A stretch of 64,000 bases of DNA from Mesorhabditis belari (taxonomy: Eukaryota > Nematoda > Chromadorea > Rhabditida > Rhabditidae): assembly GCA_958450365.1 (NCBI GenBank), contig CAUEEP010000878.1:330001-394000 (forward strand), written 5' to 3'. A model generated the notes under the pieces. The model had not been told where the DNA came from. It did no database searches and saw only the letters and a list, made by a program, of their open reading frames with translations. A program made the translations under genes and the position numbers. Within the stretch, counting starts at the first letter, position 1. The number at the start of each line of letters is the position of its first letter. Shown piece by piece: positions 19,981 through 35,151 of the stretch.

Positions 19981-21750
19981 TTAAATCCTATCCGTTTGAT
20001 GTTTAGCCTGTTTTTCGATCACGGCTCCCAGGCTAGTCAGAAAATTGGAACCCGATAAAACTTCCTAAATTTGAGATGTCGATGTTTGAAAAAAGCAATA
20101 CCAACCGTAAAAGAATTTGTATAGATGAGGGCAGGAATTTTCCTCAGCGATCGACCACTCATACCAACAAGACGAGGCAAATATTCTTCGAGTTGGGACA
20201 TGAAAATGGACTCATCATCAATCTTTAGCAAATCTACCTAAACAAAACGAAATCAAAGAATACCCGAAGGAAGAAAACCCCTACCCTTTTCAATTCATTG
20301 ATACAATCGAGTATAATCCTCGTAACAGCTTGTAACCCTGGCGGTGGCACAACTCGAATCAGATCGGCTCTGTAAAACTGTAGATTTATAAACAAACTGA
20401 AAAGTACCTATCAACAAGGGCTGAATCCAAGCACTCTCTTAAATTCGAAGTACACATAATGAAGACGTTTTGACGGCTAAATAAAACTTATTGTACTTTT
20501 TCATTTGAACTTTACCGTCTAATTCGATCGATTTGTGTGAGAAGTGCGTTGACCGCTCGTATTGAATCTGCCGGATCACTTCGAGAAACCGATCCAGTAC
20601 GAGAAATTCCAAGAGATTCAACCTAAGTAACGATAACTAGAATTATTCAATAACTTTGTAAACCTCATCAATTAACACGAAAACAAAAGTTTTTTCATCT
20701 TCAGCCGCCTCGTCGATTTGATCAAACATCTTCATCACTAGTTTGCCACTCTAAATTCATTAATTAAGCAAAATATTTGTCAGGATATTGTCACCTCGGA
20801 AAACCATTTGCTGAACAAAGAATGAGTGTTGATTTCGATCAGAATCGATCGCGGGAAACCTTTTGATCGAAGACAAATGGAAAGCTGTTGAGCGAGAGCG
20901 AGGCATAACGACGTTTTTCCTGTGCCTGGCGGGCCTAGACTTTAAGAAATACTAGCTAGTAAAGCGCAAAAATAATACCTAACAATAATAAAAGCCGGTT
21001 TACGTTAATAATCTTCGTATTCACGCCGCGAGTACTCATTCGTATCAGCGAAAGCACAAACGAAAGGACCTAAATAACAATAAATAAACTTTTTGTTTCA
21101 AAAATTTCAATATCTCATTTTTTATTGGCTCTTCGTAGTGTAAGTTCTCCCAGAGATCGACAAAAGATTGTGTCGGCAAGGTCCAATGTTGAGACCCGAC
21201 TACCGAACCGTCTTTTTCCCCATCGAGACTCAAATCCTGCGAGAACGCCTCATCCTAAATAAATAGGTAGGTACATATTGTAATAATTAGTGATCTAATG
21301 TACCTGGGAAGGGCAATAGATGTGAAAAAGCTGATGATCCAGCTTCTCGGTAAATTTCAACATTTCTCCATCATTCGCTGTTAACGACCCAAAAACTATT
21401 GCGGAGATCAGTGTAGAGAAAGCTGGCAGCTATAAGAAAATTATTTTCAATAAAAGAAATTAAACAATACCACTTGCAAATTCTCGACGATAACTTGTTC
21501 AAAATCGGCTTCTTGTTGTGATATCTACACATAAAAACGTTATGCATATTTTTAATCAAACATGCCATGAACGCCCGCCAATTGTAAACCTTTCCGCGTA
21601 GAATTTCCTCCTGTATTAGACCACTCAACTCTTCGAGACGACTCTCAATCGAGGAGCGAGCACTAAATTAATGCAAAATTTCAAGCTATATGTTTTTGCT
21701 TACATGCCGCGCTTTAATCTCACCGCGACGCTCACAATTTCGGTTGACAT
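19981..21750 (-). CDS. pch-2: PCH-2/TRIP13 AAA+ ATPase (13 exons, 411 aa)
   Basis: Exons: 21704-21750, 21590-21662, 21471-21524, 21304-21429, 21114-21254, 20979-21069, 20795-20934, 20664-20750, 20516-20622, 20408-20476, 20285-20369, 20106-20237, 19981-20064. TRIP13 remodels HORMA proteins (Mad2, meiotic HORMADs) by threading their N-terminus, acting in the spindle checkpoint and in meiosis. Seen: N-terminal domain ending HWTLP; Walker [29 protein letters not shown]; Walker B FVFVLIDE followed by VESL; ALLTQID; TSNL sensor; ALVDRADL arginine finger region; C-terminal [13 protein letters not shown]. Human TRIP13 has 432 aa. The intron 21070-21113 would start with AT rather than GT if the alignment to the family is kept gapless. 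An acceptor-like TTTAG precedes the start codon; MCM7 ends 235 bases upstream on the same strand. Confidence 0.93.
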
Positions 21751-21985
21751 CTAAACCCCAAAATTTTTTCTTGTCCAATCAAAAGGCTATCAAAATACCT
21801 AAGATGTGCACAAACAAATGCCACTGCTATAAATCTATTTCAGACATAAAGCTTTATTTCAATATAAACAAAAAATCCGATTTACTTCAATGAAATGAGA
21901 TCTGACAAAATGAACGCGTAACGGCAGAATGACAATGAATAAACAAGCAATTGGCATTAAACAAAGTGGAAAAATGAAAATTTTC

Positions 21986-25222
<3,237 letters not shown>

Positions 25223-25384
25223 TATTCAGCTATAAAAATAACATTACTCAAGAAACTTGTCTCACAAATTCAAAAAATAAAAAGCAATCACGTTTTCCAT
25301 TTCTAGAAGCTCTTGCAAACGAAATCTGCCGGCAATAGCTGACATATTTCTTTTCTTCGAAGAACTATTGTAGACTTTCTTCAA

Positions 25385-25425
25385 AAAAGGCTCCCGCAAA
25401 TTTCAAAGCAAGTGATTGGCGCCAG
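25385..25425 (-). promoter_or_regulatory. E2F-like sites upstream of MCM7
   Basis: On the minus strand, ATTTGCGGGAGCC (complement at about 25390-25402) and TTGGCGCCA-type sequence (about 25416-25425) sit 170-200 bases before the MCM7 start codon. TTTGCGGG and TTGGCGCC fit the E2F consensus TTTSSCGC, and MCM genes are classic E2F targets. A short upstream frame MSAIAGRFRLQELLEMEN (25290-25345) ends at a possible donor; it may be a 5' untranslated exon. I saw no other gene in 25223-25805. Confidence 0.4.
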
Positions 25426-25805
25426 GGAATTTTGCCCACCTTTTAGCAAACAAGGGCCGTAATAAAACGCAAGAGGTGCGTGATCGGCAAAAAGAGTGCA
25501 AGAAAAACTATAGGAAATTGAATGACAAAATCAGTTTCAATAAAAACCGTGAAAAAAGATTTAACTAATTTAGGTAGCTGTGCTAAATGATCATAAAACC
25601 CACTCCACCCAAACGTTCTCTCTTGCGAAAACAACAAATTCTACAAAGTAAAACACACCCCTCTCAATGTTCAATTTTTTAATAAATACATCAGGTAAAA
25701 AAGTTTATTCATCCAATAACCAAAAATCACAGAACAGTTTCAATAAAAAAAAATTTAGACACATAAAACAAAAACGACTTTAAAAATCAAAACCATTGAA
25801 AATAA

Positions 25806-28549
25806 TCACCACTTGTTGCCCACTTTCTTCTTTTTCTTCGCAGGGGCCTTTGCACCAGCTGGTTTTTGTTGTCGAGGCCCTTCGACGGGAACTTGTAGTG
25901 GAGACCGAGGACTCTCGGTCTTGTATTCCCTGTATTTTTTTACAATAAACACAATTCTCCCAACAGATCACATACAAATTGCCAGCGGTAGTCGATCCTT
26001 GAGTACCACGTCCGATTTCACGATCACGGTGCTTCTTTCCCTTTTTCGCTTTCCACGTTGAGCGCTCTTGCTTTGGCAACCATCTAAACAAATTGGAAAA
26101 TTAAATAACAAAATGAACAAAGGACCAAACCTTTCTGGATCTGGCGGCACCTTTGGATCGTAGTTCTTCGGCAATCTAACCTTTCTTTTGCGCTTTCGAG
26201 TGCGGAGCTTCCCAGTAACGATTTCCTAAAAGAATGAGTTATGTTTATTTATGCATTAAAAAGTTACCGTATCTTGAACGTCTTTTTGTTCCTTCTTTTG
26301 CTTATACTTCTCGCCATAAAGAATCCAATCACTCTCCTCGAGCTCGTTAACATTCACTCCTTCAGCTCCGCTTTCAGGGAAGATCTATTCAAAATTATCG
26401 ATAGTTAGTTTTCAATCACAACAAACCTTCTTTGTCAGCGATTCAGCCTTTGCTGAATCCACTTGAGTGTAGGCTTGGATTAATTGAGATTGAAGGGAAA
26501 GATCGTCAGGATAGCGCCTAAATTACTTTTAGTCTTTAAACTTACCAATATTAGTTTTAGATTCATTTTATTGTAAAGTTTAAGCGTTAGAACGGAATAT
26601 GCTTAATGACAAAATTCCTATAATATCTTCTAAAAATCATAAACATACTTGGACAGATTTTCCAAATGCGTTACAGCTTGTTTGTATGCGCCTCGGTTCA
26701 TTTCAATACTGGCAGCCATTTCCAAAGCATCACGTACTAGTCGTGGGTCCTGAGAAGTGGTCAAACCCTATAAACTTTAATCAATCTTTGCAAAATTCAC
26801 AAATATCTACCTGAAGAATCTTCAACGACTCGTCAATCTTTCCAGAATTAATCAATAAAGCAGCAAAGAAGCTGGTAATTGATGGACGGGATCGGATATT
26901 TGCCGGTAATTTCTAAAAAAAGATAACTTTTGTGACTGATAATGTTAACCTGCAAGTGTTTCAGACCCTCATCAATCTTTCCACCAGCAACAAATATTTG
27001 AACACGAGCTAATTCTTGCTCTGCATCTTCGCCATCAAGTATCTAGTATTTGACATTTTAACTTGCTAATTTCATCAAACCTACCTTTAACGCTGCATCT
27101 GCATCAGTCTTCATTAAAAGAGCAGCCTCAACGAGCTTCGAGTCACGTATTGGACCAAACTTCTCGGCTAACTCTTTCAAGGCACGGCGACATGGCTCAC
27201 GTTGATTTGAGAGTAGAAGCACTAGAGCCTACACAAAATGCCTTTATGTATTAGCAGAAAAAAAAATACCCACCTGATTAATATGAAGAGTTCGACGTTG
27301 ACGATTTGTCAATTTACTCTGATCGAGGCTCAAAGCTAATTTAAGCTTTTTGCGCCATTCATTCAAAGATCCATCGTCAGATACACTTGGCAAGTTATTC
27401 AGGAGAGTCGCTTTCACAGAAACATCCGATGTTCTAAATAATAGTTGTTTTATTCCAAAACACGCAGAAGTACTTAATAAATTCAAACACTGTCACTAAT
27501 TGTAAATATAGTAAAGTTTATTACCCGGCATCCTGTACTTGCTGATAAAGCTTCAAGGCCTCGTTTCGTTTTCCCATCTTCTGCAAAACAAAAGCCTCGT
27601 TGACGCGAATATTGGCCAACTCCTCTTCAATCTCCTTTTCTTCCATATCTTGTCCGAGAAGACTAGCCCGTCCCACTTCTAAACTTTCACTTTTAAAAAC
27701 GAACTTGCACGGAAAAAGCCAATATCAATTAAACGTTGTAATTATTAAATAAAAATCAAAAAACTACCATAAGCTTTTTTGAGATGCTGCAATGCCACTT
27801 CATAATTCTCGTTTTCAATTTCTTGACACGCCGCATTGTAAAATTGCTCGTACGTCTCAAGGATATCCGTCGTTATTGTCTAAAAAGGATATTATCATAG
27901 CCAATGCCTTTCAATTAACCTGTTTTATCCCCAAAGCTTCTAGTTGTGCCTGCACAGCAAGCATGTTGGCTTTGCGCTCCTCGTCGTTTGCATCCGAATG
28001 ATTTCTCACAAGTTCACGGTAAATGTCGTAAGCATCCTTAATGTGAAAGTTCAGCGCAATCGGAAATCAAACATACTTGAAACTTCTCGAGCCTATAAAG
28101 AATCTGTGCTTTTAGATCAAGCACTCTTGATGTCTTTTCTTTCGTTTGCTCAAGTGATTCCAGGGCTAAGTCGTTATTGTTAAGACGGTAAAAAGCATAC
28201 GCCTTCTCAAAGCCGACATCACTAAAAGCATCTACAATAAATTACTATTAACTTTTAAAAACCCCATTGTTTGTTCAGGAGTTTTCTCAATTAGAGCAAC
28301 AGCATCGTCGAATCGTCCAAGACGAACCAAGGCGATCACCTTGCATTTGTTCGCCACCACTTCATTCGGATATTTTCTAATCACTAAATTAATAAATTAA
28401 TCACTGCAAAAGGAAAACAATAGTTTAGCCACAAAAATAATAAACTTACTTCGGTTCGCAGCTTTCAACGCAGCCTCATAATCCTCGGTTTGATCGGCTC
28501 GTTGGATTTCCGTTAAACATTGAAACAAACTTCCTCCGTCAGCCGCCAT
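25806..28549 (-). CDS. srp-72: Signal recognition particle subunit SRP72
   Basis: Starts MAADGGSLFQCLTEIQ at 28549 and ends KKKKKVGNKW at 25806, split into more than a dozen exons with 40-60 nt introns. SRP72 forms the SRP68/72 dimer on SRP RNA and takes part in targeting secretory proteins to the ER. Seen: repeated TPR-like helical pairs through most of the length; near the C-terminus the family signature LPKNYDPKVPPDPERWLP followed by KGKKHRDREIGRGTQGS (26165-25990), the RNA-binding element; then a short tail PRQQKPAGAKAPAKKKK, as in human SRP72. A TTTTTAG-TC sequence just before the ATG looks like a trans-splice acceptor. Confidence 0.93.
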
Positions 28550-28560
28550 GACTAAAAATT
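28550..28560 (-). promoter_or_regulatory. Acceptor-like site at SRP72 start (possible trans-splice site)
   Basis: On the minus strand AATTTTTAG lies two bases before the ATG. The same arrangement is seen before PCH-2 (TTTAG directly before ATG, 21751-21755) and a few bases before MCM7 (TTTTTATAG, 25230). Either spliced leaders are added here or each gene has a 5' untranslated intron. In 28550-29092 nothing else was found. Confidence 0.4.
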
Positions 28561-29092
28561 AAAAAGTTGCTTAATTTTTACAAAGGGAAGAATTTGAAAA
28601 AGATACAGAAGGTAAACGAACCAATGGTGGAATAGATCAAGCAACTCAGAAAATGCGCTAACGCTGATGATAATGAACATTGTGACAAAACTGCGGAGCT
28701 TGGTTGAATTCAAAGATTTTGTAAATGAACACGAAAAACACTCGAGGGTTTGTATACTGTCGGTAAGTTATTACCGTATCCTAGCAGCCGGTTACGGTAG
28801 CTTCCCACTTTTTAGATTGTAAAAATTTTAATTAAAAACATCAATAAACTTTTCTTTTGCTACGCGGATGTAGGCTGCAAATTAGACGGGTAAGGGCGAT
28901 ATATAAACGTTAGTTCGCCGATTAGATGTCGATAGGCGTGCGATGTAGAGATCAAACTCTTTCCAAGCCTACGATACTCAATAAAAGATAGACCTTTTCA
29001 AAAAATTGAAAAGTAATCTATGCCTGAGCCAAAACAGTTCAATGAATGCCAAAATCGGAAATGAATATTTATTAGAGAACAATAAAATCCAA

Positions 29093-31280
29093 TCAAAAGC
29101 TAATGAGCAAACAACCTATTACTAAGCAACACAAAGCATAAAAATAAGTGGTGCCAAACCCTACAGAAATTGACAGTGCTTCCCAAGTTAAATCGTCTAA
29201 TATCGTGACTGATGTGCAATTGCCCGTTTTGTCTGAAAAAACGGAAATTATACAAGTTATACAAATTATTTCTCATTTCCTAGTTTGCTTATAAAAAAAT
29301 TACTTATTTCAATACAGTTGACTACGATACAAAAGCCACTAACCTCGAAAATATCCAAGTTGGCAAATACAACGCGCAGCATCCTCCCTGTTTTGGCAGA
29401 TCTCGTTTTCTGTAATTAAATCACTATAAACAAAAAATCAGACAAAAAAATACCTGGACAATTGCTGTAACGACAAAAATTTTGAAGAACGCAGCTTCCA
29501 ACTTCTTTGTGGTATCTGACACTCAAATCGTTTATGAAATAAAGATAAAACCATACACGTAGCTCGTAGGACATGAACAAGTTTCATTCCAATCATTGTG
29601 TCGTTGCCCAATAATGTTGTCGTTGAACTCTGCCTAAAATAAAACACGTAATAATTCGTAAATTTTTACGATTGACGCGTGCTATTAGAAAGAGCTGCTA
29701 AAGCTGACCCGAATTTCGCACTTCTTTCCAACAGTTGGACATCCCACTACTAGATCTCCTTCTTCAGTCGTCTCTTCACAAGGATTTGGACAAAAGCTAA
29801 ATTTTTGAGAGTCAATAACAAGCTAAAACTCTTCACCTTTTGAAAGCACAATCGTGATAAGATTCATCGTGAAAGTCAAATTTCAACCGAAGCAATTCAC
29901 CGTTCCAATGTGGCTAAACAGCAATTTGGGCTACCATTTTTAAAAAATAAAGAAGTTAATTTTTAAGCCTAAACTAAATTACTGGAAATATTCCTCGTCG
30001 GATCTCTTCGTCATTCAATGTATCATAGTAGCAAAATGGTATCGGCTTGCGAAAGAATTCGAATCGCATTGTGAAATGACAAAGAACTTGTCCGATTCTA
30101 AAAGATAAAGATGCAAAATGTGATTACACAAACGCTAAATCTCGTTCCATCTTTCTAGAGTCCAAATTCTCAGCCATGAACTCATCGCTAAAAGCAAGTT
30201 TTAGAAGTAGCTAATAAAATAAATACCTCAGTGTGGTGTTATGAAGAGCAGTTAGCCAGCTATTAACTGGATCTTCTGTGATCGCTTCGTAAAAACTCTC
30301 AATACAGGACTGAAAATGTTAAAACAAATTTTCGGGAAAATAACCAAACCCAGATGCCCCAACCGAGAGTCGTGCACTGACTGGTCGCAGACGTGTCAAA
30401 TCGATAACCAACCCCGTCCGGATAGGCGAATCGGTACCCAAAAGTATCATAATATTAGAAATAAAGTAAGATTGATATTTTCCCTTTTACAAGATTCTTT
30501 AGCAGCTCAATAAAAAATCCGTATTTATGAAATTTTACACCATTTCGCATTAATGATGGTCACTTACAAAATTGCAAAAATACCCCTTAATGGCATGGCG
30601 AACATGTTTCACATGCATCCGATAGTACAAAGCCAGCAACCCAAGTCTTTTCGTGAATTCAATCCGATCTTCCAGTGACAAAGCATTGTATTCACTAAAG
30701 ATGACTTTTATTTGCCGGTAAAAAGTTAGACTTAAGTATTTGAAGACAAAAATAACTAGATTTTCGACTTCAACCTATCAAAATGACCAACTTGGCAAAA
30801 CGATTATCGATGTTATCTGCAAAAAGTCGGAGACCGTTGTGAAAATTGTTGTAGAGCCATTCGTCATCTAACGCCTTGGGATTCTTGTCGATTTCAGTAT
30901 TGTCGTCCTCTGTGGTAACCGGAGAAGTCTGAAACAAAAACAATTACATTAAATCGGCTGAAAATGGCTCATTTCAGTTAAAAAAAACTCTTCGAATAAA
31001 TCGCTCATCAAACATTAAAGCCCAATCTTTTAAAGTCTGACTTGAAATTTCATTTCCTATTTCATGTATAATAAGAGCACTTTTAAAAGGATTCAAGGAA
31101 CAAAACAACCAATGGTTTTTTTGTGAAATTACATCAAAGTATAATAAATGGACCCACTTGAATGGTGCTTGTAGGCGTTGTATACGGCTCGGTCTTTGTT
31201 ATTGCTCCTTCTTGACTCGCATCGTTGAGCTTGGACCAAAAAAGAGCACAAAGCCATACGAACGATAAAATTCCCGCCAT
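29093..31280 (-). CDS. Membrane protein with signal peptide, Cys-rich ectodomain and EGF-like motif
   Basis: Phase-consistent exons include 31158-31280, 30792-30928, 30568-30730, 30364-30483, 30227-30309, 30134-30187, 29983-30097, 29837-29913, 29709-29796, then exons at roughly 29640-29560, 29530-29450 and 29430-29350 and a last one ending 29093. The start MAGILSFVWLCALFWSKLNDA is a signal peptide. The ectodomain has a helical N-half, possible N-glycosylation (NLT, NTT), the block FCPNPCEE...CPTVGKKC, CSCPTSY and an EGF-like half CQNREDAARCICQLGYF. The C-terminus ALCCLVIGCLLISF is a membrane span with almost no cytoplasmic tail. Poly(A) signal AATAAA lies about 20 bases after the stop. Role unknown: a type I surface protein; I do not recognise the family. 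The three exons before the last are less certain. Confidence 0.68.
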
Positions 31281-31341
31281 TTTATGAATGAAATGAGAAA
31301 AACATTGACTGAAGAAGCGCAAAAATTTACATACAATTAAC

Positions 31342-31582
31342 ACCTGTAATAGTAGCGCCCTCCCCCCTACAGTCGCGTACTTCTTTTTAGAAAACATTTT
31401 TTCTCAGCCCCTAGATTTTTCCCAACTACACTTTTGGTACCAAAAAATACTAGATTTTATGGGCTATCGTTTGAGATTTAAGCGCACACTGTAGCATAAA
31501 GCAACGCGGAGAACGGAACGTGCAAATTTAGACTACGCGGCAAGACCCCGTCATTATACGGGGGGGCGCTACTATTACAGGT
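31342..31582. mobile_element. MITE in the shared promoter gap
   Basis: Inverted ends ACCTGTAATAGTAGCGCCC bound an element between the divergent starts at 31280 (minus) and 31635 (plus). It is related to the CCGTAAATACT-nTAATAGTA family at 33045 and 46892. It contributes most of the 350-base region that must hold both promoters. Confidence 0.65.
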
Positions 31583-31634
31583 ATTATGACACTTTTTGCT
31601 TGACATTTTTCTTCATTTCATTCTTTTCATAGCA

Positions 31635-32154
31635 ATGACCGCTGGGCCAGCCGTGCAGAAGTTGGTTTTTAAATTTTGCACTTCTTTTGCACAAGTCTTA
31701 AAGTGATAATTATGTTGAGCTATTTCATGTTCCGCTCAATTAATTTTTTTTCAATTTCTTATACTTAGAGGAACGTCTCATATGAATGGGTTCTCCGTGT
31801 GGTCGAATACATCGAGGCTTTCCTCCACAAGAAAGGCACATACATGGAGAACCATGGTTATTTGAGTGAAAATGTAAGTCATTTTTAAACCTTTTTCAAC
31901 GTATAAATGATAACATAAGTCCGCCTAGGTCATTAAAGTTTAACATTTACCTAATTGTTCCTTTTTAGAATCGTTCAATGCCATTCGCTCACAAATTGCA
32001 CGATCTGGGATGGCGAGAAAACTGGCGACATTTCCTCGGACTGCGACGGGATCGGTTCTTCTCACGCCATGTATTACTTCCAGCGAGCTTTCCACCCACA
32101 CTCATCAATGAAGAAGGAAGACTCGAAAGTGTAAATTGTGAGAAAATTCTATAA
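31635..32154 (+). CDS. 106-aa ZDHHC16 C-terminal-like protein without DHHC domain
   Basis: Three exons in phase: 31635-31664, 31769-31873, 31969-32154, start MTAGPAVQKL, stop TAA. The second half, HDLGWRENWRHFLGLRRDRF...RHVLLPASFPP, matches the C-terminal signature of the ZDHHC16-like gene at 17679-19550 (there DLGWRENWRNFLGLRRNRT...RHVLLPSGHPP). The catalytic DHHC domain and all membrane segments are absent. The first half is unlike the enzyme. Frames and splice sites are clean, and AATAAA follows at about 32418, so it appears to be a real gene. It may bind the same partner as the ZDHHC16 tail; that is inference. Confidence 0.72.
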
Positions 32155-33440
32155 ATCTAGATTGAACCACCTGTGATTCATGTGGTTTTCAATTTGTCAA
32201 CGCCTTTTTGTTTCCTGGAGTAGCTATATGCTTTTCCACTGTTTTTTTACCTCACTAAATCTTTGCGAGTACATTCTCTCTTTTGTACATTCTCTACACA
32301 GTACATTCTCTGCAATTAGTAAACCCTAGGGTTCTAGTCATTCTTCTGTGATTCGATTTAGCTTTTCAAAGTCTTTTTGGTTTTCTGGTGCTGCATTGCG
32401 GGTCACTTCATGTTTTGTGTAATAAAAATGTTTATTGGGAATGAAAAATTTACATGTCAAGAATTAAGTTAGTTTCCTTTCATCTCTGCTCAGTCAGATC
32501 TCAGCTGTTGTTGGCTAAATTTGGACATTGATGAAATTTTTGTTTTCAATAGTTACATTACACTTCTGTTAGCTTTGAGAGTTAATGACTAAATTTAAAT
32601 CGATGCAAATTGTATTTTATCAACGGATTATGGGCTCCGGATTGCGTTTTCACAAATCTGATGTCAGCATCGCAAAATGTTCGCCGAATGTTTAAAGTGT
32701 CATGGAGTTGTAGAAGAGATTTGTGTGTGACTCAAAAAAGAAAAATGACAAAAGATTGGAGATTTGAAGAGATTTTGCGCAAACGAGGAAAATGATAAGA
32801 CGTGAGAAGAAGGCGGCTGTGCTTGTGCTGGCACCTCCCCTTCCTCTTTTATTTCTTCTGTTTGGGATATTTTTTCTTTTCAAAAAAACATCCTAGGGGC
32901 CACGCCTAATAGCGTTAGGTAAACTTCAGGAAAAGTGATGACATAATGAATTGAGTTGATAAAAACAGTCTCTAGGAAAAAGATCTCTCAAAAGTACTGT
33001 AAATGGAGGGTGGTGAGTGGGTTTTAAGATTGAATTGAATAACTTACCGTAAATACTGTAATAGTACTACACCCCCATAATGACGGTGCGGAGTATTGGG
33101 TAGTCTAGCTTTGGACGCATTTTTCTCGACACTAGTTTATGCTTTAATGGCCGCTTAGGTATCAAAAAATAGCTGAAATTCAGGGCTATTTTTTGATACC
33201 AAAGACGCATTTTTTGAAAGTACGGGCGCTTTGAAAAAAGTGAAATACTAAAAACTACGCGACTACGCGACTGTACGAGGGGGGTGGGGTACTATTAAAG
33301 TATTTACGGTAGATTTTTAGAAAATAAATCGATACGCACAGGCAGCGTGCAAAGGATTCGAAAATGTTCACATGGAATCCAAAAGTTATAGAAATACCAA
33401 TTCTATCAACTTGAAAGGATTTTACGACTATGAGACTCAC
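32155..33440. other. Gap with a MITE and a possible terminal exon
   Basis: A MITE with ends TACCGTAAATACT-nTAATAGTA spans 33045-33311. On the minus strand about 32705-32860 is open after an acceptor (EEIKEEGEVPAQAQPPSS and onward to a stop) and could be the last exon of the gene at 33441-35151, but the join was not verified. The remainder shows nothing clear. Confidence 0.4.
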
Positions 33441-34117
33441 CGAAGCATTGCTCGGAACATTCGGGCAACCAGGCAGTGATCCCTGATCGTTCGTATTCAC
33501 ATCCAAACCATCCAACCTCCTTACCGCACATTTGTTGGAAAGGCATTTGATAGCAGCCAAGCAACTCTCGGAAATCTCTGAATCGATCGATGATTGATTA
33601 GTGATTGATTTCTAGTGCCAGGCTCATTGATCTAGTTTAGATCCCAAAATATGTAACATCAATGGGTCTATGAAAAAATTACGGTAGTCAAGTATAGTAC
33701 TGTCGCAACTATGGTTGTGCCTATCGATTAGAATGAGGCTCAAGTGCTCACTGGCATCGGTTGTTCCAATTGTTGTTGATGTTGGCCGAAAAAGTGGCTC
33801 GGCAACGAGCGAGCTGATCATTGTAGACATTAAAAACATTTCGAACACAAGCATCGTTGTTCACATACGCTAAAAACGGCTTTTTTCTTTTAGAAATCCA
33901 TCATTCTTTTACTGTCCAATCCTGGGCCGCAAAGGAAAGCCATTTGCGAGTAGACGGTGTAGACGTTGATTGCTTGACCCGAGGTGAGACCTTGTTGAAT
34001 GTGGAACTGGAAATTGGGCAGTTTGTTTGTCACTAAGACGTCTGCCTGTCTGTCTGTCTGTCTATCTATCTGTCTGTCTGTCTATCTATCTGTCTGTCTG
34101 TCTATCTGTCTGTCTGC

Positions 34118-34152
<35 letters not shown>

Positions 34153-35151
34153 CCTGTCTGTCTGTCTGTCTGTTTGTCTGTCTATCTGTCTGTCTAATAT
34201 AACAGCCCCCAGATTCAAATGATTTATAGTTAGTTTGGCTTAGAATTTCATATAGTTGTGCAACATGTTTTTAAATTTTTAAAAAACCCAAAGTGCCGAC
34301 GCGGGCGGGAGTCAAACCCGGGTTGTCTGGGCTAGAGACAAGTGCGCTCGCACTGCGCCATCGAGTGCCCGAGTGGCTAACGCACTCGTCTCCCAAACGA
34401 ACGAAAGAGAGAGGTCGCGAGTTCGACTCCTCTCGCCGCTAATTCTTTTGCTTTTTGCTCCAAAGTTTATTTTTGCTGCAGAGAAGCAACAAAGCTTCTG
34501 TTACTTTAATAGAAGCTCCTATAGGAGCGTCGTGTAGTCTAAGTTTATTGTCAAACAAACGCTCATATCTCAACATTTATGGTGTATCCAACAAAAAGCA
34601 AATATGCAAATAGCAAAAAGCAAGTTCTTTTGCAATAAATGCTTTTGCTATATTATAAGGCTCAAATGTGAATGTTTATGTATTTAAATGAAGCTATAAA
34701 TAAACTATAAATAAACTATAAACAAACTATAAACTTACTTTAATGCTCTCACAGGACAACAGCGAGACACCCAAGCATCGCGTCCAGTCTGAGTAGGCAC
34801 TGAAATGTAGGCTTATGAGTGAGGCTTTACTATTGTACCATAAAGATACATTTACGATAGATTGTGAACGGTTTAAGAAAAATCTTTAAAACAAACGCGC
34901 AAACATTGAGTCCTCCGTCAATGCTATTTCCGAACATGCTCTCCATTTGCGTTCGGTAACATTCGACTCGCGAAAAAGTGTCCGCTGAGATTTTGGATTT
35001 GAGAAAACATAAACATTTTAGCACTTACGTAGATTATTACAAGTGGTTAAATTAAGAGCATTGGAGAAGTTGTTGTCACAACAATCGTAAACCATCGGAT
35101 CGCAAGTCGCAATGGTTGGGGTGGGACAAATGTCCGCTGCTGTGGAGAAGC
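33441..35151 (-). CDS. Cysteine-rich secreted protein, nematode type (partial)
   Basis: Exons in matching phase: 35029-35151, 34897-34984, 34739-34799, 33913-34006, 33752-33869, 33441-33577. The peptide contains regularly spaced cysteines: TATCDPMVYDCC, LTTCNNL, VECYRTQME, VCAAYSDWTRCL, LLSCESI, FLCGPGL, DACVRNVFN, RCRATFS, NRCQDFRELLGCYQMPF, MCGKEVGWFGCEYE, PECSEQCF. This spacing and the RC...LLGCY...CG pattern recall nematode secreted proteins of the T20D4.11/DUF19 type, but the assignment is weak. Signal peptide exon and last exon are not located. A tetranucleotide array and tRNA-like modules lie in its longest intron. Exon 33441-33577 has a second copy at 47.3-47.4 kb inside a MITE-bounded unit. 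Confidence 0.62.
34040..34196. repeat. (TGTC/TATC)n microsatellite
   Basis: About 38 tetranucleotides, mostly TGTC with scattered TATC, TGCC and TTTG-type variants. It lies in an intron; the open frames over it are a consequence of the repeat. Confidence 0.95.
34290..34440. repeat. Pair of head-to-head tRNA-like modules
   Basis: The minus-strand half has an A-box-like GATGGCGCAGTGCGAGCG and a B-box-like GGGTTTGACTCCC; the plus-strand half has GAGTGGCTAACGCACTCG and GAGTTCGACTCC. Neither gives a closing acceptor stem, so they look like tRNA-derived SINE heads or tRNA pseudogenes rather than tRNA genes. Confidence 0.4.

Noticed and set aside
25443..25637. Small hydrophobic protein on the minus strand upstream of MCM7
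   Set aside because: No splice support, low-complexity hydrophobic composition, and overlap with the putative promoter.
34365..34440. A genuine tRNA gene
   Set aside because: A and B boxes are present but the acceptor stem does not pair and the anticodon arm is irregular.
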